Positions 1 through 8,975 are shown, counted from the first letter of the stretch. The stretch is 64,000 bases of DNA from VXNE01 sp965116625 (GCA_965116625.1 OZ220717.1:1612001-1676000); one strand, 5' to 3'. Numbers and translations: made by a program. Notes: generated from the letters alone by a model not told the origin.

Positions 1-461
1 TCGATAGGTCCGGGATTGAAATTGGGCGTCATCAGCGTGAATGTGTAGTGCTTGCCCAGGAACTCGGGTGGCGTTCCGTGCTGCCAGGAGTCCCAGACCG
101 CGTGCATCATCTGGATGTATTCGCGCATGCGCGGCGCGGGCGCGGTCCAGGTTCCGCCGAAGCGGCGCTCGTTGTGGCCCTTGACCTGGCTGCCGAGGCC
201 GAGGGTAAACCTTCCACTCGACAGGTGTTGAATGTCCCAGGCCTGCGTCGCGAGCACCAGGGGACTGCGTGGAAAGGCGATGGTGACCGAAGTCTGCAGC
301 CGGATTCGCTCGGTGGCGGTTGCCGCGAGCGCCATGGTCAGCATGGAGTCGTGCGCGAGTTCGCCGCAGGTGACGCAGTCAAATCCTGCCGATTCGGCCG
401 CCCGCGCCTGCGCCGGCACGTCGCCGGGCCAACCACGCCCGACGCCGATGATCACTTCCAT
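1..461 (-). CDS. Luciferase-like F420-dependent oxidoreductase (partial)
   Basis: The reverse strand reads as an open frame from an ATG at 459-461 and runs off the left edge, so only the first 153 residues are visible. They look like the N-terminal half of the bacterial luciferase-like monooxygenase TIM barrel. The segments LQTSVTIAFPRSPLVLA and TLGLGSQVKGHNERRFG match the pattern of the F420-dependent subgroup usually called TIGR03617. Such enzymes are cytosolic flavin/F420 oxidoreductases; the substrate cannot be inferred. No clear Shine-Dalgarno is visible before the ATG. The gene is divergent from the coiled-coil gene at 610, with 148 bp between them. The family assignment is fairly secure; choice of F420 over FMN is inference from family resemblance. 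Confidence 0.8.
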   Translation of the reverse strand, partial: MEVIIGVGRGWPGDVPAQARAAESAGFDCVTCGELAHDSMLTMALAATATERIRLQTSVTIAFPRSPLVLATQAWDIQHLSSGRFTLGLGSQVKGHNERRFGGTWTAPAPRMREYIQMMHAVWDSWQHGTPPEFLGKHYTFTLMTPNFNPGPI

Positions 462-594
462 CGAACTAAGATGCCATGTTCCGCTTCAGGCTTGCAATGT
501 CCGAGTTCCGCAGACATTGAGGAGGACAGGATCCATCGGGCGAAATGCCTACAGGAAATACCGCAATCTGCCGTCTGGGCCGACACGAAGCGGC

Positions 595-603
595 TGCTAG
601 AAT
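595..603 (+). promoter_or_regulatory. Extended -10 promoter, predicted leaderless
   Basis: TGC followed by TAGAAT (598-603) forms an extended -10 element. Its expected transcription start, six or seven bases downstream, falls on the ATG at 610. No Shine-Dalgarno lies between them, so the message is probably leaderless. No convincing -35 is visible, which is normal for extended -10 promoters. Confidence 0.4.
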
Positions 604-609
604 GACCCT

Positions 610-1290
<681 letters not shown>

Positions 1291-1344
1291 GCGAACTCCC
1301 TCGCTGGGGAGGACATCGCGCCCGCGGGACGACCGCTTCGACGC

Positions 1345-1365
1345 GCCCCGGCAAGATGCCGGAGC
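1345..1365. terminator. Hairpin between convergent genes
   Basis: CCGGC-AAGAT-GCCGG (1348-1362) is a perfect five-base stem in the 93-bp gap between the convergent coiled-coil and Hsp20 genes. No T-tract follows on either strand, so its role as a bidirectional terminator is only a suggestion. Confidence 0.3.
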
Positions 1366-1383
1366 GCATCGCGATAGAGCGGA

Positions 1384-1806
1384 TCAGTTGGCGGTCTTGA
1401 CCTCGATGGATCGCGCCCGCGCGTTCTCCCGCTTGGCGACGGAGATGGTGACGACGCCGTGTGCCGCCGTGGCCTCGATGGAGTCCTGGTCGGCGTCGTC
1501 CGGAAGCCGGAAGCTGCGGGCGAAACGGCCGTAGAGGCGTTCCGAGCGATGCATCCGCTCTTCGTCGTTCTCGCGCTCGTACTTGCGCTCGCCGGAGATG
1601 GTCAGCAAGCCGTCCTTGCAGTTCACCTCCACATCTTCGGGCACCACCGCCGGCAGTTCCACGTCGACGCGATACGCGTCGTTCAGTTCCCGCACGTCAA
1701 TGGCGGGCGTCCAGTTCGAGCCGCGCTCGCGGATGCCCGGCAAGACCGAACCGGGTCGGAACAGGTTTTCGAAGTCTCGAATCGGATCCCAGTGGACCAA
1801 GTTCAT
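1384..1806 (-). CDS. Hsp20 family small heat-shock protein
   Basis: This 140-residue protein is an ATP-independent holdase of the alpha-crystallin family. The N-terminus (MNLVHWDPIRDFENLFR) and the alpha-crystallin domain, including ELPAVVPEDVEVNCKDGLLT and a C-terminal GVVTISVAK, match class A bacterial Hsp20 (IbpA-like). The length is typical. The ATG at 1806 is chosen because GGGAG lies about nine bases upstream and the family motif begins at this methionine. The open frame extends further upstream only by chance. It lies downstream of gamma-glutamyltransferase with 128 bp between. It probably oligomerises in the cytosol under heat or oxidative stress. Confidence 0.93.
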   Translation of the reverse strand: MNLVHWDPIRDFENLFRPGSVLPGIRERGSNWTPAIDVRELNDAYRVDVELPAVVPEDVEVNCKDGLLTISGERKYERENDEERMHRSERLYGRFARSFRLPDDADQDSIEATAAHGVVTISVAKRENARARSIEVKTAN

Positions 1807-1934
1807 GACGTTTACTCCCGTGTTGGTTTTCGTCAAACACGGATTTGGGGTTGCTGAATCTGGATTCCAAGTACTTGAAATCGGCACAAGAGTCCCCACG
1901 GGACGCGGTTTTTTCCGTCTTTTGGCGGGTGGCT

Positions 1935-3641
1935 TCAGATTCCCGCTGCGGCACCGGGGGCACGGGGGTCGGCGAAACCCCAGAGTGCGCCGCGTATGCG
2001 CATGACCGAATTCGCCTTGCCAAGACGCGCGGTGGGCAGGATGACGACTTCGCGGTGGCGCATGGATCTCAGTCCGGACACCGTCTCCTCCGAAATGCCG
2101 GGCTCGAAAAGGATCCGGTCCGGCTGCCATTGGTGGTGGAAGCGGGGCTGGCTGACCGCCTGCACCAGGTTCATGCGGTGGTCCACTCCATTGACGATCA
2201 CTTGCAGCACGGTGGTGATGATGGTGCTTCCTCCCGGTGAACCCGTGACGAAGAATGGCCGACCGTCCCAGAGCAGTATGGTGGGCGTCATCGAACTCAG
2301 CATGCGCTTGCCGGGCGCGATGGAATTGGCCTCGCCGCCGAGCAGGCCGTAGGCGTTCGGCGCGTTCTCCCGAGCCGAAAAGTCGTCCATCTCGTTGTTC
2401 AGAAGGAACCCTGCGCCAGGGACCACGATCTTCGAGCCGTAGGAGAAGTTGAGCGTCGTCGTATAGGCCACCGCGTTGCCGGCGGCGTCCATGATGGACA
2501 CGTGGGTGGTCTCCCCGCCTGCTTCCTTCCAGTAACCGGCACCGACATCTGCGGATGCGGAAGCGCGCCTCGGGTCGAAATCGCCGAAGCGCACGACCGC
2601 GTACGCCTTGTCGATCAGCCGGCCGACTGGCACGGGATAGAAGTCGGCATCCCCGAGGTGCATCGCGCGGTCGGCGTACGCGCGCCGGGCGGCCTCCACC
2701 ATGTGATGTATCGCTCTTGCGCTCCCTGCGCCCATGGTGCGGAGGTTGTAGCGTTCCAGCATGTTCAGCATCTGCACCAGCAAGATGCCTCCGGAAGATG
2801 GCGGCGGCATGGAGACAACGTCGAATCCCCGGTAGGTGCCAACGATCGGATCCCGCCAGACGGAACGGTAATCGTCCAGGTCCGCCTGGGTGATGCGCCC
2901 GCCACCGCGTTGCATCTCGGCCACCAGCAGTTCGGCGGTCTTGCCCTTGTAGAAGCCATCCCGTCCTTCATCCCTGACACGTGCGAGCGTGTCGGCGAGG
3001 TCGTCCTGTATGAAGACGTCCCCCGGCTCGTAGGGCGTCCCGTCCGCCCTGGAGAACACGGCCTCGGAGGCGGGGTGGCGGGCGAAATCGGACTGGTGAC
3101 TCGCGAAGTCACTGGCGAGATCGGGCGGCAGGGGGAAACCGTCGCGCGCCAGGGAGATGGCGGGATCGATCACGTCCGAAAGCGGGAGAACGCCGTATCT
3201 TTCATGGATGTCGAGCAATCCCGCAACGGTGCCGGGGACGCCCGCGGCGAGGTGGGAGTCCGTCGACAGTCCCTCCACCACGTTGCCGCCAGCGTCCACG
3301 AACATGTCGCGGTGGGCGGCAGCCGGCGCCCGCTCCCGGTGGTCGTTGGCGACGACCTCTCCATCGGCGAGGCGGATCACCATGAACCCGCCGCCGCCGA
3401 GGTTACCCGCCGACGGATGCGCCACGGCCAGCGCGAAACCGACCGCCGCTGCCGCATCGACCGCATTGCCTCCGGCGCCGATCACGTCCGCGCCGACGCC
3501 CGATGCGATTTCCGAACGCGAGACGACCATGCCTTGCTCGCCTCGAACCGGCTCCGCCATATCGGCCGCAGCCGACTCAGCCGCAGCGGCGGGCAGGGTG
3601 ACGATGACCGCAGCCATCGCTAGGAACAACCTGGGATACAT
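1935..3641 (-). CDS. ggt: Gamma-glutamyltransferase
   Basis: The 568-residue precursor belongs to the N-terminal nucleophile hydrolase family and cleaves the gamma-glutamyl bond of glutathione in the periplasm. A signal peptide (residues 1-21, ending PAAAAES) precedes the large subunit. The autoprocessing site is GETTHVSI, and the new N-terminal threonine is about T378. Substrate residues are seen in HRERAP and in LLNNEMDDFS. Length fits the family. The start at 3641 is preceded by GAGGAAGAG; upstream in-frame codons belong to a repeat remnant. The gene is monocistronic, facing a 506-bp spacer that separates it from the dehydrogenase at 4148. Confidence 0.95.
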   Translation of the reverse strand: MYPRLFLAMAAVIVTLPAAAAESAAADMAEPVRGEQGMVVSRSEIASGVGADVIGAGGNAVDAAAAVGFALAVAHPSAGNLGGGGFMVIRLADGEVVANDHRERAPAAAHRDMFVDAGGNVVEGLSTDSHLAAGVPGTVAGLLDIHERYGVLPLSDVIDPAISLARDGFPLPPDLASDFASHQSDFARHPASEAVFSRADGTPYEPGDVFIQDDLADTLARVRDEGRDGFYKGKTAELLVAEMQRGGGRITQADLDDYRSVWRDPIVGTYRGFDVVSMPPPSSGGILLVQMLNMLERYNLRTMGAGSARAIHHMVEAARRAYADRAMHLGDADFYPVPVGRLIDKAYAVVRFGDFDPRRASASADVGAGYWKEAGGETTHVSIMDAAGNAVAYTTTLNFSYGSKIVVPGAGFLLNNEMDDFSARENAPNAYGLLGGEANSIAPGKRMLSSMTPTILLWDGRPFFVTGSPGGSTIITTVLQVIVNGVDHRMNLVQAVSQPRFHHQWQPDRILFEPGISEETVSGLRSMRHREVVILPTARLGKANSVMRIRGALWGFADPRAPGAAAGI

Positions 3642-3654
3642 GCCTCTTCCTCGC

Positions 3655-3717
3655 GGCGCCATGAAATCTGTCGGGGCCGATGGTGCGCGTCGTACTTCAC
3701 CCACGCCCAAGGCCCTT
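3655..3717 (-). repeat. Family A intergenic repeat, truncated
   Basis: GGCGCCATGAAATCTGTCGG and the following CTTCACCCACGCCCAAGG are the reverse complement of the right half of the family A units seen at 5065, 8661 and 8797. The copy is truncated at the left end of the spacer, 14 bases upstream of the ggt start codon. Confidence 0.6.
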
Positions 3718-3871
3718 CTATCACCCTGTCGGCCTGGGCGCTACTGCGGCAAGCCTGTCAGTCTGCTGCGCGGCCGATTGGATTGCGGACGATGGCCGTT
3801 GAGCGGGCAACACGTCGCAAGTGAGCTGTATCAACACGTGTTGCCGAAATACGGCTTGTCTGTCACCCTTT

Positions 3872-3943
3872 CATGGAACAAACGTGTCCGGGAGCGTCAG
3901 CGAGCGGGGACGGCTGTTCCATGGACGGCGAGTTGGGCCGGGC
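3872..3943 (+). repeat. Family C palindromic intergenic repeat
   Basis: CATGGAACA (3872-3880) and TGTTCCATG form inverted arms about 33 bases apart, with inner CGTGTCC/GGGGACG pairing. The unit continues as GAGTTGGGCCGGGC. A homologous copy in the other orientation lies at 52795-52870. It fills the middle of the gene-free stretch 3642-4147, which holds only repeats of families A, C and B. Confidence 0.65.
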
Positions 3944-4038
3944 TGGAGCCCTCAGCCGGGGAGCGCGAGGGGGAACCCCTCGCAAGCAAAAGTCCTCAGC
4001 CGGGGAGCGCGAGGGAGAACCCCTCGCAAGCAAGAGTC
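3944..4038 (+). repeat. Family B REP-like repeat, two tandem units
   Basis: Two units of about 45 bases each contain CTCAGCCGGGGAGCGCGAGG followed by a complementary CCCCTCGC, giving a hairpin. The same unit recurs at 55742-55919 and, as the reverse complement, at 6481-6508 and 30042-30071. It lies about 110 bases upstream of the dehydrogenase start. Confidence 0.7.
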
Positions 4039-4147
4039 CGATGCCGAATGCGCCGGCTGTGGGGCACTCGCGTTCATGCCGCGATCGCGGGCCTGTGCGA
4101 AGCGCGTCGCGAGCGGTCGGGAATCGAAGGGACTGAAGGGGACATTG

Positions 4148-5068
4148 ATGGGACGTTTGGACGAAAAGACCGCCGTGGTGACCGGTGCGGGCCGGGGTAT
4201 CGGACGCGAAATCGCGCTGCTCCTGGCGTCCGAAGGCGCACAGGTGGTGGTGAACGATCTCGGCGGCGCCACGGACGGCACCGGCGGCAGCAACATCGCG
4301 GGTGGCGTTGTCCGTGGGATCGAGGCGGCGGGTGGAAAGGCCGTTGCGAATACGCAGAGCGTCGCCACGGTAGAAGGCGGCGAATCCCTGCTCGCTACCG
4401 CCCTCGACAACTTTGGCGGCTTGGACATCCTGGTCAACAATGCGGGCATTTTACGGGACAGGTCCATCTTCAACCTGGAAGAGGCGGACTGGGATGCCGT
4501 CATCGACGTACATCTTCGAGGTCACTACTGCTGCTCGCGCCCCTTTGCCAAATACGTGAGGGAGACGGGCCGAACGGGTTGCCGGATCATCAACTTCTCC
4601 AGCGTCTCGGGCCTGTTCGGGAACTTCGGCCAGTCGAACTACGGTGCGGCAAAGGCGGGGATTGCAGGCTTTTCGCGCGTGCTCGCGCTGGAACTCGCCA
4701 AGTACGGCTGCACGGTGAACACGATCTCGCCCGGCGCGATGACGCGCATGACGATCCCCCTGCGCGAGGCACGGGGCGAGCAGGTGACGGAACAGGAGAT
4801 GGAGACGGGCGGGCCGCAGCATATCGCGCCGGTGGTCGCATGGCTGTGCACCGAGGAGGCGGCCGGCATCTCCGGCGAGATCGTCCAGTGCGGTCGCGGG
4901 CTCGTCGGAATCATGCAGCAACCCGCGGTCATCAGGAGTTTCGAGAAACGTGGCAGCGGTGTCTGGACGGTCGACGAACTCGACGACTACATGCCGCAAC
5001 TGCTGGAGGCGAAGCGCGCCAACGTCGAGACCGCACTGAAGTCCGGCGCGCCGGACGTGGTGGGCTAG
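4148..5068 (+). CDS. Short-chain dehydrogenase, MFE-2 3-hydroxyacyl-CoA type
   Basis: The 306-residue protein is a classical SDR with a Rossmann cofactor motif TGAGRGIG (about residues 12-19), NNAG, a catalytic serine in NFSSVSG, and YGAAK as the active-site Tyr-x-x-x-Lys. The ND following the second beta strand and the overall sequence resemble the dehydrogenase part of peroxisomal multifunctional enzyme 2, suggesting oxidation of 3-hydroxyacyl-CoA. A matching hydratase-2 protein is encoded at 14725, about 10 kb away. The ATG at 4148 is preceded by AAGGGGAC; a longer upstream frame runs through repeats and is rejected. The stop codon TAG lies inside the CTAG boundary of a family A repeat. 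Confidence 0.82.
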   Translation: MGRLDEKTAVVTGAGRGIGREIALLLASEGAQVVVNDLGGATDGTGGSNIAGGVVRGIEAAGGKAVANTQSVATVEGGESLLATALDNFGGLDILVNNAGILRDRSIFNLEEADWDAVIDVHLRGHYCCSRPFAKYVRETGRTGCRIINFSSVSGLFGNFGQSNYGAAKAGIAGFSRVLALELAKYGCTVNTISPGAMTRMTIPLREARGEQVTEQEMETGGPQHIAPVVAWLCTEEAAGISGEIVQCGRGLVGIMQQPAVIRSFEKRGSGVWTVDELDDYMPQLLEAKRANVETALKSGAPDVVG

Positions 5069-5183
5069 GGGGCTGCGCCGTAGAACGGCACGTAGTGCCG
5101 ATTCAAGGCGCAAGACCGTAGATGGGCCTGGGCGGGGGTGAAGCACGGCGCGCCCGAAGGGCCGACGGGTTTCATGGCACTAG
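5065..5183 (+). repeat. Family A intergenic repeat bounded by CTAG
   Basis: A unit of about 119 bp starts at CTAG (5065-5068), which contains the dehydrogenase stop codon, and ends at CTAG (5180-5183). It contains GCGCCGTAGAACGGCACG, GGGCGGGGGTGAAG and GACGGGTTTCATGGCACTAG. Together with the next unit it accounts for most of the gene-free stretch 5069-5391. Confidence 0.75.
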
Positions 5184-5238
5184 GGGGCTGCGCCGTAGAA
5201 CGGCACGCAGTGCCGATGGTCGGATTTCATGGCGTTAG
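5180..5238 (+). repeat. Family A repeat, internally deleted copy
   Basis: This copy shares the CTAG at 5180-5183 with the preceding unit and keeps the GCGCCGTAGAACGGCACG left end and the GATTTCATGGCGTTAG right end. It lacks the middle. The remaining bases up to 5391 contain no recognisable gene and presumably hold the hpnC promoter, which I could not identify. Confidence 0.6.
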
Positions 5239-5391
5239 GACCCATGTTTTTCAGGTACATGCCGCCGCGAGAGCCACTCTCCTGGCGCCCTAGTGGAATT
5301 TCTTACCGTTCCGATACAGATTTCTTATCTGGCATGTCCCATGGTTGAGGTATCGGGTCCCTTCGCGCTAATGTCGAGACAAGGGGGCGCG

Positions 5392-6270
5392 ATGAGCCAG
5401 GTCAGTACTTTAGAGACACCCTCGGGAAAGAGCGCATCGGACGAGAACTTTCCCGTCGTCACCCGGCTGCTGCCGGCGCGGATGCGGTCGCATATCGCGA
5501 CGTTCTATGCCTATGCGCGGGCGATCGACGACATTGCCGACAACCCTGACCTCGACTCCGGCGACAAGATCCAGCGACTGGACGGCTTCGCCAAGGCCGT
5601 CAGCGGGGTCGGCTCGATGAACCCGGCCTTCCGCAAGGCCTACGAACTGAGCCGCAGCCTGGCCGCAACGCGCGTTACGGACCGGCACTGCGTCGACCTG
5701 GTGGAGGCGTTCAAGCAGGATGCGACCAAGCTCCGCTACGACAACTGGGACGACCTGATCGGCTACTGCAATCTCTCCGCCGCGCCGGTCGGCCGCTACC
5801 TGGTGGACCTTCACGGTGAGTCGGAGAACGTGTATCCGGACTCCGACGCGCTGTGCAACGCGCTGCAGGTGCTCAACCACGTGCAGGACTGCCAGGACGA
5901 CTACCGGGCGTTGAACCGGGTGTACCTGCCGACAAACTGGATGGTCGAGGCGGGCGTCGACGTGAGGGCGCTCGACGGCAAGCAGTCGACGAAGGCGTTG
6001 CGCCGGGTGTTCGATCTGTGCCTCGATGCGACGGACGGGCTGCTGGATGTTGCCGCCCGATTGCCGGGGAAGCTCAGGAACCGCCGATTTGCCATGGACG
6101 CGGCAGTGATCATCGCGATCGCGCAGAAGCTGAGCGCCGAACTCCGGCGGCGGGATCCCCTGGCGGAGCGGGTTGTCCTGACCAAGATGCAATACGCCGC
6201 CTGCTGCGGATACGGCATCGGGCGGGTCATGTTCCGAAGCATCTTCCCTCCGCGCCGCCGCAGCGGCTAG
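5392..6270 (+). CDS. hpnC: Hydroxysqualene synthase HpnC
   Basis: The 292-residue protein belongs to the squalene/phytoene synthase family and acts on presqualene diphosphate to give hydroxysqualene for hopanoid synthesis. NFPVVTRLLPARMR near the N-terminus is characteristic of HpnC rather than HpnD. The two aspartate-rich motifs are DDIAD (46-50) and DCQDD (166-170) in HVQDCQDDYRALNRVYLP. The start at 5392 follows AAGGGGGC; a longer frame from 5293 lacks family similarity. HpnE lies 298 bp downstream, separated by repeats. HpnD, normally adjacent, is not in the window. The stop codon overlaps the CTAG boundary of a family A repeat. Confidence 0.9.
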   Translation: MSQVSTLETPSGKSASDENFPVVTRLLPARMRSHIATFYAYARAIDDIADNPDLDSGDKIQRLDGFAKAVSGVGSMNPAFRKAYELSRSLAATRVTDRHCVDLVEAFKQDATKLRYDNWDDLIGYCNLSAAPVGRYLVDLHGESENVYPDSDALCNALQVLNHVQDCQDDYRALNRVYLPTNWMVEAGVDVRALDGKQSTKALRRVFDLCLDATDGLLDVAARLPGKLRNRRFAMDAAVIIAIAQKLSAELRRRDPLAERVVLTKMQYAACCGYGIGRVMFRSIFPPRRRSG

Positions 6271-6419
6271 TACCAGGGACCCGCGCCCTAAACCGGCACG
6301 AGGTGCCGATCAAGGCGGAGAATCCGGGACGGGCGGGATGGGCAAGCGAGCGGGCCTGGGGGGGTGAAGTACGGCGCGCCCGGAGGGCCGGTACCAGTTG
6401 ACGGAGCACTTGGCACTAG
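6267..6419 (+). repeat. Family A intergenic repeat, divergent copy
   Basis: The unit begins at CTAG (6267-6270), which includes the hpnC stop codon, and ends at GGCACTAG (6412-6419). Recognisable core pieces are ACCGGCACGAGGTGCCGATC and GGGGTGAAGTACGGCGCGCC. It is longer and more diverged than the others. Confidence 0.55.
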
Positions 6420-6480
6420 CATTGGAAGCACGCATCCGGCGACGTGGCAAATGCCAGCACTTCCTTACGCGTCAGCGGTC

Positions 6481-6508
6481 GGGGAACATCCCCCGGCTGA
6501 AGGCTCCA
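6481..6508 (-). repeat. Family B REP-like remnant
   Basis: The reverse complement reads GGAGCCTTCAGCCGGGGGA, matching the left end of the family B unit at 3944 and 55742. It lies 60 bases upstream of hpnE. Confidence 0.5.
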
Positions 6509-6568
6509 TTCCCTGTTCCGATGTCGCTGGCCGGTGCGGCCTGGTAGTCGGAGGCTGACGGAGCACTG

Positions 6569-7837
6569 GTGTCAGGTTCCAGAACACACGTTGTCGGCGC
6601 CGGCGTCGCGGGTCTCGCGGCGGCCGTATCCCTCGTTCGAGCGGGACGCACCGTGACGCTCTACGAGGCGAGCGGTCAGGCAGGAGGACGTTGCCGGTCG
6701 TATGTCGACGCCAGGCTCGGGTGCGCGATCGACAACGGCAATCACCTGCTGCTGAGCGGCAACAGGGGTGTCATGCGCTACCTTGCTGAAATCGGTGCGG
6801 ACGACGAGCTCCTCGGTCCCGCCTCGGCCAGTTTTCCTTTCCTGGACCTGCGCTCGGGCCGGCAATGGTGTCTGCGTCCCAATCGAGGACTGGTGCCCTG
6901 GTGGATCTTTGACGAGGGCCGCCGCGTCCCCGAGACGACGGCCTGGAGCTACCTGGGCGTCATGTCGTTCGCCACTGCGGGTCCGGGCCATACCGTTCGT
7001 GACCTTGTCGGCGACGACGGCGTGCTGTTCGAGAGGTTCTGGGAGCCACTTGCGGTGGCAGCATTGAACACACCGGCGTGCACTGGAGCGGCACGGCTGT
7101 TGTGGCCGGTCCTGCGCGAGACCTTTCTTCGGGGCGAGAGGGCGTGTCGACCGCGGATAGCCCGAACGGGGCTTTCGGCGGCGTTCGTGGACCCCGCTCT
7201 CGATTTGCTGCGGCAGCGGGGCGCCGTGGTCCGGTTTGGCCGCCGCCTGCGCGCGATGAGAACCTGCCAGGGCAGGGCGACGGACCTGGATTTCGGTGCC
7301 GAGACGGTAGCCCTGCGGCGGGGCGACTCCGTGGTGCTGGCGGTACCGCCGTCCGCTGCTTCCAGCCTGGTGCCGGGGCTGACGGTTCCCGGGCGAAGCC
7401 ATACCGTCGTCAATGCTCACTTTCGTTTGCCCGCGCCCGACCCACTGCCGCGGGAACTGCCGTTTCTCGGCCTGATCGGTGGGGTGGCCCAGTGGCTCTT
7501 CGTTCGCGGTGACGTCGCGTCGGTGACCGTCAGCGCCGCCGACAAGCTCGCCGCCGAACCGGCCGAGACCATCGCCACGAAGACCTGGAGGGACGTAGCT
7601 GTCGCACTCGATCTCGGGGGGGAAGCATTGCCGACGTATCGGATCCTCAAGGAAAGGCGTGCCACATTCGCGCAGACGCCGGAGGAAACTCGCCGCCGCC
7701 CGCCGATGCGGGGCACATGTACCAACGTGTACCTGGCGGGAGACTGGGTAGAAACCGGGCTGCCCGCGACGATCGAAGGCGCGATCCGGTCCGGTCACAT
7801 GGCGGCTCAAGCCATCGTTCGAGCCCCTGATGCGTAG
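6569..7837 (+). CDS. hpnE: Hydroxysqualene dehydroxylase HpnE
   Basis: The 422-residue flavoprotein converts hydroxysqualene to squalene in the HpnCDE route. It is an amine-oxidase-like FAD protein: the dinucleotide-binding motif GAGVAG (10-15), the ribose-binding acid in LYEA (E33), the GGRCRS motif (39-44) and a C-terminal FAD motif NVYLAGDWVETGLPATIEGA are all present. NGNHLLLSG is typical of HpnE. The start is a GTG at 6569 with CGGAG six bases upstream. Its partner hpnC lies immediately upstream; hpnD is absent here, so presqualene diphosphate must be made by an enzyme encoded elsewhere or by HpnC itself. Confidence 0.92.
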   Translation: MSGSRTHVVGAGVAGLAAAVSLVRAGRTVTLYEASGQAGGRCRSYVDARLGCAIDNGNHLLLSGNRGVMRYLAEIGADDELLGPASASFPFLDLRSGRQWCLRPNRGLVPWWIFDEGRRVPETTAWSYLGVMSFATAGPGHTVRDLVGDDGVLFERFWEPLAVAALNTPACTGAARLLWPVLRETFLRGERACRPRIARTGLSAAFVDPALDLLRQRGAVVRFGRRLRAMRTCQGRATDLDFGAETVALRRGDSVVLAVPPSAASSLVPGLTVPGRSHTVVNAHFRLPAPDPLPRELPFLGLIGGVAQWLFVRGDVASVTVSAADKLAAEPAETIATKTWRDVAVALDLGGEALPTYRILKERRATFAQTPEETRRRPPMRGTCTNVYLAGDWVETGLPATIEGAIRSGHMAAQAIVRAPDA

Positions 7838-7926
7838 GTCTGGTCGAGCGCGGGTCACGTTGCGTCAAGCAATGTCTTGCGTCTAGAGTGCGACTCTCGT
7901 CTCTTGTCCACGCCGAAGGGGATTCC

Positions 7927-8664
7927 ATGAACAAGGCCTTCCGTCTGGCTTGCATGACCGTCCTGCTCACGTGCCTGTCGGCGAGCGCCTCGGCGGAAGA
8001 TTCCATCGAGGCGGCGCGCGCAGCGTACGCAGAGGGAGCGTTCATCGAAGCGGCGGATCTTGGCGAGGCGCTCGGAACCGTGTCGGGATATGCGCTCGCG
8101 GCCGAAGCATTGGCCATATACGCCCACTATGTCGTGGAAGGGGAGGAGAGGGAGCCACTGCTCCAGCGCGCCATGCGCGCCGCGGAAAAGGCCATCGAAC
8201 TGGATCCCGAGAGCGCCGAGGCGCATCTCCAGTCAGCCCACGCCGTGGGCCGCTACTCCCAGTTGTTCAGCCCGATGAAGGCATTGCAGGCGGGATATCC
8301 GAAGCAGGTGCGCGCGTCCATCGAACGCGCGCTCGAGTTGGATCCGGATCATTTTGGAGCGCACCTGAGCCTCGCCTCCTGGCATGCGGAAGCCATCGGC
8401 CGCGGAGGGATGATGGCACGCGCGTTGCTCGGGGCGAACAGGAAGACCGGGCATGCGCACTTCGAGCGGGCCATGGCGCTTGCGCCTGAAAGGAACGTTG
8501 TGCTGGTCGAGTACGCATGGGGCCTCATGCTGCTGGAGCCGAGGAAGGGTCGCGAGCGCGCGCGGGACCTGCTCGAGCGCGCGATCGAACTGCCGCCGAG
8601 GGACGCCTACGAGAAGATCGTCAACGAACTGGCCGTCGAGCGGTTGGCGGCACTCGACGGCTAG
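7927..8664 (+). CDS. Periplasmic TPR-repeat protein
   Basis: The 245-residue protein has a cleavable signal peptide (residues 1-23, ending SASASA) and is probably periplasmic. Tetratricopeptide-like helices are visible, for example AMRAAEKAIELDPESAEAHL and SIERALELDPDHFGAHLSLA, with a third near the C-terminus. Such proteins scaffold other proteins; no specific function can be assigned. The ATG at 7927 is chosen for its AAGGGG ribosome binding site and because the signal peptide starts there. It follows hpnE by 89 bp and could be cotranscribed. The stop TAG lies in the CTAG boundary of a family A repeat. Confidence 0.75.
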   Translation: MNKAFRLACMTVLLTCLSASASAEDSIEAARAAYAEGAFIEAADLGEALGTVSGYALAAEALAIYAHYVVEGEEREPLLQRAMRAAEKAIELDPESAEAHLQSAHAVGRYSQLFSPMKALQAGYPKQVRASIERALELDPDHFGAHLSLASWHAEAIGRGGMMARALLGANRKTGHAHFERAMALAPERNVVLVEYAWGLMLLEPRKGRERARDLLERAIELPPRDAYEKIVNELAVERLAALDG

Positions 8665-8800
8665 GAGGGTGCGCCGCAGAACGGCACGTCGGTGCCGATC
8701 AAGGCGCGGCATCCGGGATGGGCGGGATGGGTGAGACGGTGGGCTTGGGCGGGGGTGAAAGACGGCACGCCCGACGGGCTGACGGGTTTCATGGCGCTAG
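8661..8800 (+). repeat. Family A intergenic repeat bounded by CTAG
   Basis: The 140-bp unit runs from CTAG (8661-8664), containing the TPR gene stop codon, to CTAG (8797-8800). It contains GTGCGCCGCAGAACGGCACG, GGGCTTGGGCGGGGGTGAAA and GACGGGTTTCATGGCGCTAG. Confidence 0.75.
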
Positions 8801-8914
8801 GAGGGTGCGCCGTAGAACGGCACGCAGTGCCGATCAAGGCGGAGCATCGTAGGTGGGCTTGGGCGGGGGTGAAAGACGTCACGCCCAAAGGGCTGACGGG
8901 TTTCATGGCGCTAG
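8797..8914 (+). repeat. Family A intergenic repeat bounded by CTAG
   Basis: A second tandem unit of 118 bp shares CTAG 8797-8800 with its neighbour and ends at CTAG 8911-8914. The two units plus the hairpin at 8921-8952 fill the 311-bp gene-free stretch 8665-8975. Confidence 0.75.
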
Positions 8915-8920
8915 CGCCAC

Positions 8921-8952
8921 ACAACCTGTCGCCCTGTCGGGCGCCATGTTGT
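8921..8952. terminator. Long hairpin between convergent genes
   Basis: ACAACCTGTCGCCC (8921-8934) pairs with GGGCGCCATGTTGT (8939-8952) around a TGTC loop; 12 of 14 positions match. It lies between the convergent TPR and outer-membrane barrel genes and may terminate transcription from both sides. No T-tract is present. Confidence 0.45.
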
Positions 8953-8975
8953 ACCCCCGCCCACGGCTACCGCCG

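Noticed and set aside
3157..5121. 654-codon open frame on the plus strand
   Set aside because: It crosses antisense ggt sequence and the repeat-filled spacer and runs out of frame through the dehydrogenase; no motif supports it.
5065..8914. Insertion sequence
   Set aside because: The CTAG-bounded units are too short to encode a transposase and have no obvious terminal inverted repeats, so they are reported only as repeats.
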